From positions 287,772-351,771 of the forward strand of contig JBBHKE010003104.1 of the NCBI GenBank assembly GCA_037447655.1: 64,000 bases of DNA, written 5' to 3'. Below, piece by piece: positions 62,199 through 64,000 of the stretch. Positions within the stretch are counted from its first letter, which is position 1, and the number at the start of each line of letters is the position of its first letter. A program made the position numbers and the translations under genes. This DNA is from Zygnema cylindricum (lineage: Eukaryota; Streptophyta; Zygnematophyceae; Zygnematales; Zygnemataceae). The notes under the pieces are model-generated. The model searched no databases. It was not told the origin of the DNA and was given only the letters and a program-made list of their open reading frames with translations.

Positions 62199-63216
62199 TG
62201 CAATTCCGTGTCCCCCATTTGGACCAAATTTGAGGAAGCATCTAGAAAGTTTTCAGCTAGCCCACTTTCAACTAACAACTGCCACCTAAGCAGACAAATA
62301 GATAATCTAATTGCACCCTTGTGCTGTTTGGACTCCCCTGAGACCACAGACAGAATAATCACTGAAAACGCCCAACCAGGCGATTAATTATGGAGTGGCA
62401 AAGATGCCAATATTTATACAAGCTTATTGGGAGAGAGGCGGCTACCTATTTAATTCACTAAGTCCTAAACCCTCTCACAACTCCTATCTACTGAGGTACG
62501 GAACCAATCAGAAGACTGTACAGTACAGAAAAGTACTGCAACCGATGTACTTTCTGTACGACCTGCGTACGACAAGGTCATGGAGTGAACGTCTGTCTCC
62601 TTCGGACTTGCCCTCATTGTCTCATTCGGACTTGTCCTCATGTTCTCTGGAATTTCCTCTTCTTAATGATATCGTGCCACTTGTCGCCAGGTCATGTCAC
62701 GAGCGAAAACCGCCTAGGCTGCCATTTTGATATTTCGGCGATGGTGTGGGCCGTCGGATAAAAAACAGCTTTAAACGACAGCGGTTCAAAAACAAATGTC
62801 CGGTACATTTGTTTCATGCGCACTAAAACTTCGAGTAGTTTCTATGTTTTATATTTGGAATTCCGTTAATCGGATTAGTCGCCTATCTATTGTTTAAATA
62901 GCTATCAAACCCTATGTATCATAACGGACTACTAAGACAAAGTGGTATGGGTTGACGGCTACACCTCCCCCTACCGGTCGGATGTTCGAGTCCTGTCGGA
63001 CTCAACTTTTTTGGTGAAGAGTGACTTATGTCACTCTTAAGCCCTGCCTGTGGAGCTAAGGCAGCCATGGCTCCACCTCCCTCTCTCTCCTTCAGTGACT
63101 ACAACAAGTATGGGAGCTAGAGAGAGAAGGTGGAGGCAGGCTGCCTGTGCTTTTTTTTCCTTTTTATTTTAATTAAGTCCTAGAAAATCCCTCCCCTAAA
63201 TCTAGTGATTTCAACA
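62199..63216 (-). repeat. 5' LTR of A
   Basis: 1018 bases, TGCAATTCC to GATTTCAACA. Roughly 90 percent similar to B's LTR by eye. The G-box has mutated to GTGCCACTTGTC; the GTAC cluster lies at 62515-62570. Confidence 0.88.
62945..63005 (+). other. tRNA-like module in LTR of A
   Basis: Box A-like GTATGGGTTGACGGC and box B-like GATGTTCGAGTCC followed by TGTCGGACTCAAC. Same place as in B and J. Degenerate. Confidence 0.5.
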
Positions 63217-63683
63217 GATCGTAATACCTTCCATATTTTCATCTTCCGCGTGTATTGTGTCAAGGTATCGTCTCTCACTGTCCTTTTTTGGGCAACAAAG
63301 CCTTCTCGCTTAGTTTCTTTTGTGTTTGCATAGAAAGACTCTGGTTTGGGTTTAGAGGCACTACTCGGACGGGGTTTAGAGGCACTACTCGGATGTAACA
63401 TTTGATCACCGTCGCTGTGTTTGTCCAAATCATCTTTGTCTTTAACTCTTTTTTTACTTGCTTGATTTACAAACACTGCTTTTTCGCCTCTCTTTCTTTT
63501 TGATGTCGTAGTGCCAGAACCAAGATTTTCTCCATTATTTTCTTCGTTATTTTCCCCGTTAAATTCATCAGTTCTTGGGTTCTGTAAATGTCGGACCCGT
63601 GTTGCACCAATTCTACCGACTTGCTTGGGATGAGGTTTACTAGGAATGGTGCTAATTGAGGGAGCAACAAAGGTGTTCTCCAT
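63217..63683 (-). CDS. Unknown basic protein, C-terminus cut by element A
   Basis: Minus-strand frame from ATG 63681-63683 (MENTFVAPSIST), about 155 residues to the LTR edge; the longer frame starting at 63758 adds an unlikely hydrophobic leader. Features: NGENNEENNGE low complexity, basic patches TTSKRKRGEK and ASKKRVKDKD that look like nuclear-localisation signals, a repeated SSASKPRP/SSASKPKP, and a C-terminal TVRDDTLTQYTRKMKIWK. The last piece is reminiscent of the SAM-like core-binding start of tyrosine recombinases, but only weakly. The rest is displaced by element A. It could be a host gene or another mobile-element gene. Confidence 0.4.
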
Positions 63684-63758
63684 GATACAAAAATTATTAG
63701 AGTATCCGAAATGGTTGTTGACTGTCACATATAAACTCAAAATAACACTTATCAACAA

Positions 63759-64000
63759 GAAAATATAGAAATAATAATGATGATGATTATTATTATTTTT
63801 TTTTTTTTTAGTAGTAGATTGTATTACTTTTATTAGTATTTCGTGTTAATAAAATACTTATTTTTGTTCGTATTGAATTATAGTTAACTGTTATATCATA
63901 GTAATCACGAGTTATATCTAACTATTGTATTAAATATATTATAACACCTTGTTATAATTGTTATATAAGAATAAATAAAATAGTTATTTGTAGCTGGTGT
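63759..64000. other. AT-rich tail, nothing recognised
   Basis: Contains ATTATT and T-run low complexity and TATAACA words. May be the upstream region of the preceding minus-strand frame. Confidence 0.4.

Larger units (their letters stand above)
54306..63216 (-). mobile_element. Copia element A, split by E and 3'-truncated
   Basis: 5' LTR 62199-63216, gag, protease and first half of integrase (60395-62198), then E (55747-60394), then the second half of integrase and part of reverse transcriptase (54306-55746). It ends at the satellite-like repeat without RNase H or 3' LTR. Its upper edge interrupts the ORF at 63217-63683. Same family as B and J. Confidence 0.9.

Overview
The window looks like a repeat-dominated stretch of a large eukaryotic nuclear genome, most likely of the green-plant lineage; I cannot name the species. 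Evidence: GT-AG introns in a LURP-one-related (LOR) gene, a family best known from plants; abundant Ty1/copia LTR retrotransposons; and a primer-binding site that matches, from my memory of that tRNA, the anticodon arm of the plant-type initiator Met-tRNA. The only complete host gene I can assemble is the four-exon LOR gene (17206-21569). Almost everything else is decayed mobile DNA and simple repeats.

Layout. 1-201: start of an unknown protein running off the left edge. 403-7024: a PIF/Harbinger-type DNA transposon with recognisable terminal inverted repeats, a dead transposase (minus strand) and a large load of minisatellite, including a 12-mer array of about 0.9 kb. 7036-7541: a MITE-like inverted repeat. 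8375-9960: a heavily frameshifted hAT transposase fossil (minus). 10143-11918: gag, primer site and 5' LTR of a truncated copia element (minus). 12147-16253: a 5'-truncated copia element (plus). 17206-21569: the LOR gene, with a 1.58-kb hAT element (8-bp target duplication, BED zinc-finger remnant) in intron 1. 23082-23172: an inverted fragment of a second LOR copy. 23311-29048: a complete but inactive copia element inserted in a purine tract that resumes at 29049-31175.

31931-63216 is a pile of nested copies of one copia superfamily group. Autonomous-type elements are J (39109-44808, plus), B (49041-53960, minus) and A (54306-63216, minus). Gag-only, pol-less elements are C (34890-39108, minus) and E (55747-60394, plus; inserted inside A). 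Solo or fragment LTRs are F, H and K, and D is a gag stub with its 5' LTR. Order of events that can be read: C inserted into J's gag; D abuts C's broken 3' LTR; F inserted into D's LTR; E inserted into A's integrase; K interrupts B's RNase H.

The most interesting shared biology is in this group. (1) The LTRs carry, at the same place and antisense to the element, a tRNA-like module with box A, box B and T-arm features. (2) Where a 5' LTR is followed by internal sequence, the LTR is followed directly by GGTTATGGGCCCACC (degraded in C), complementary to the anticodon loop of initiator tRNA rather than its 3' end. That site is also coding: gag reads in frame from the end of the LTR through it. 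(3) The gag-only elements keep these cis signals plus a conserved acidic C-terminal extension found in neither A, B nor J, which suggests a parasite of the autonomous family. (4) LTR promoters combine a G-box-like GCCACGTGTC, a dense GTAC cluster and, in E, a TATA box.

All boundaries and homologies come from reading the sequence by eye; no database or alignment program was used.
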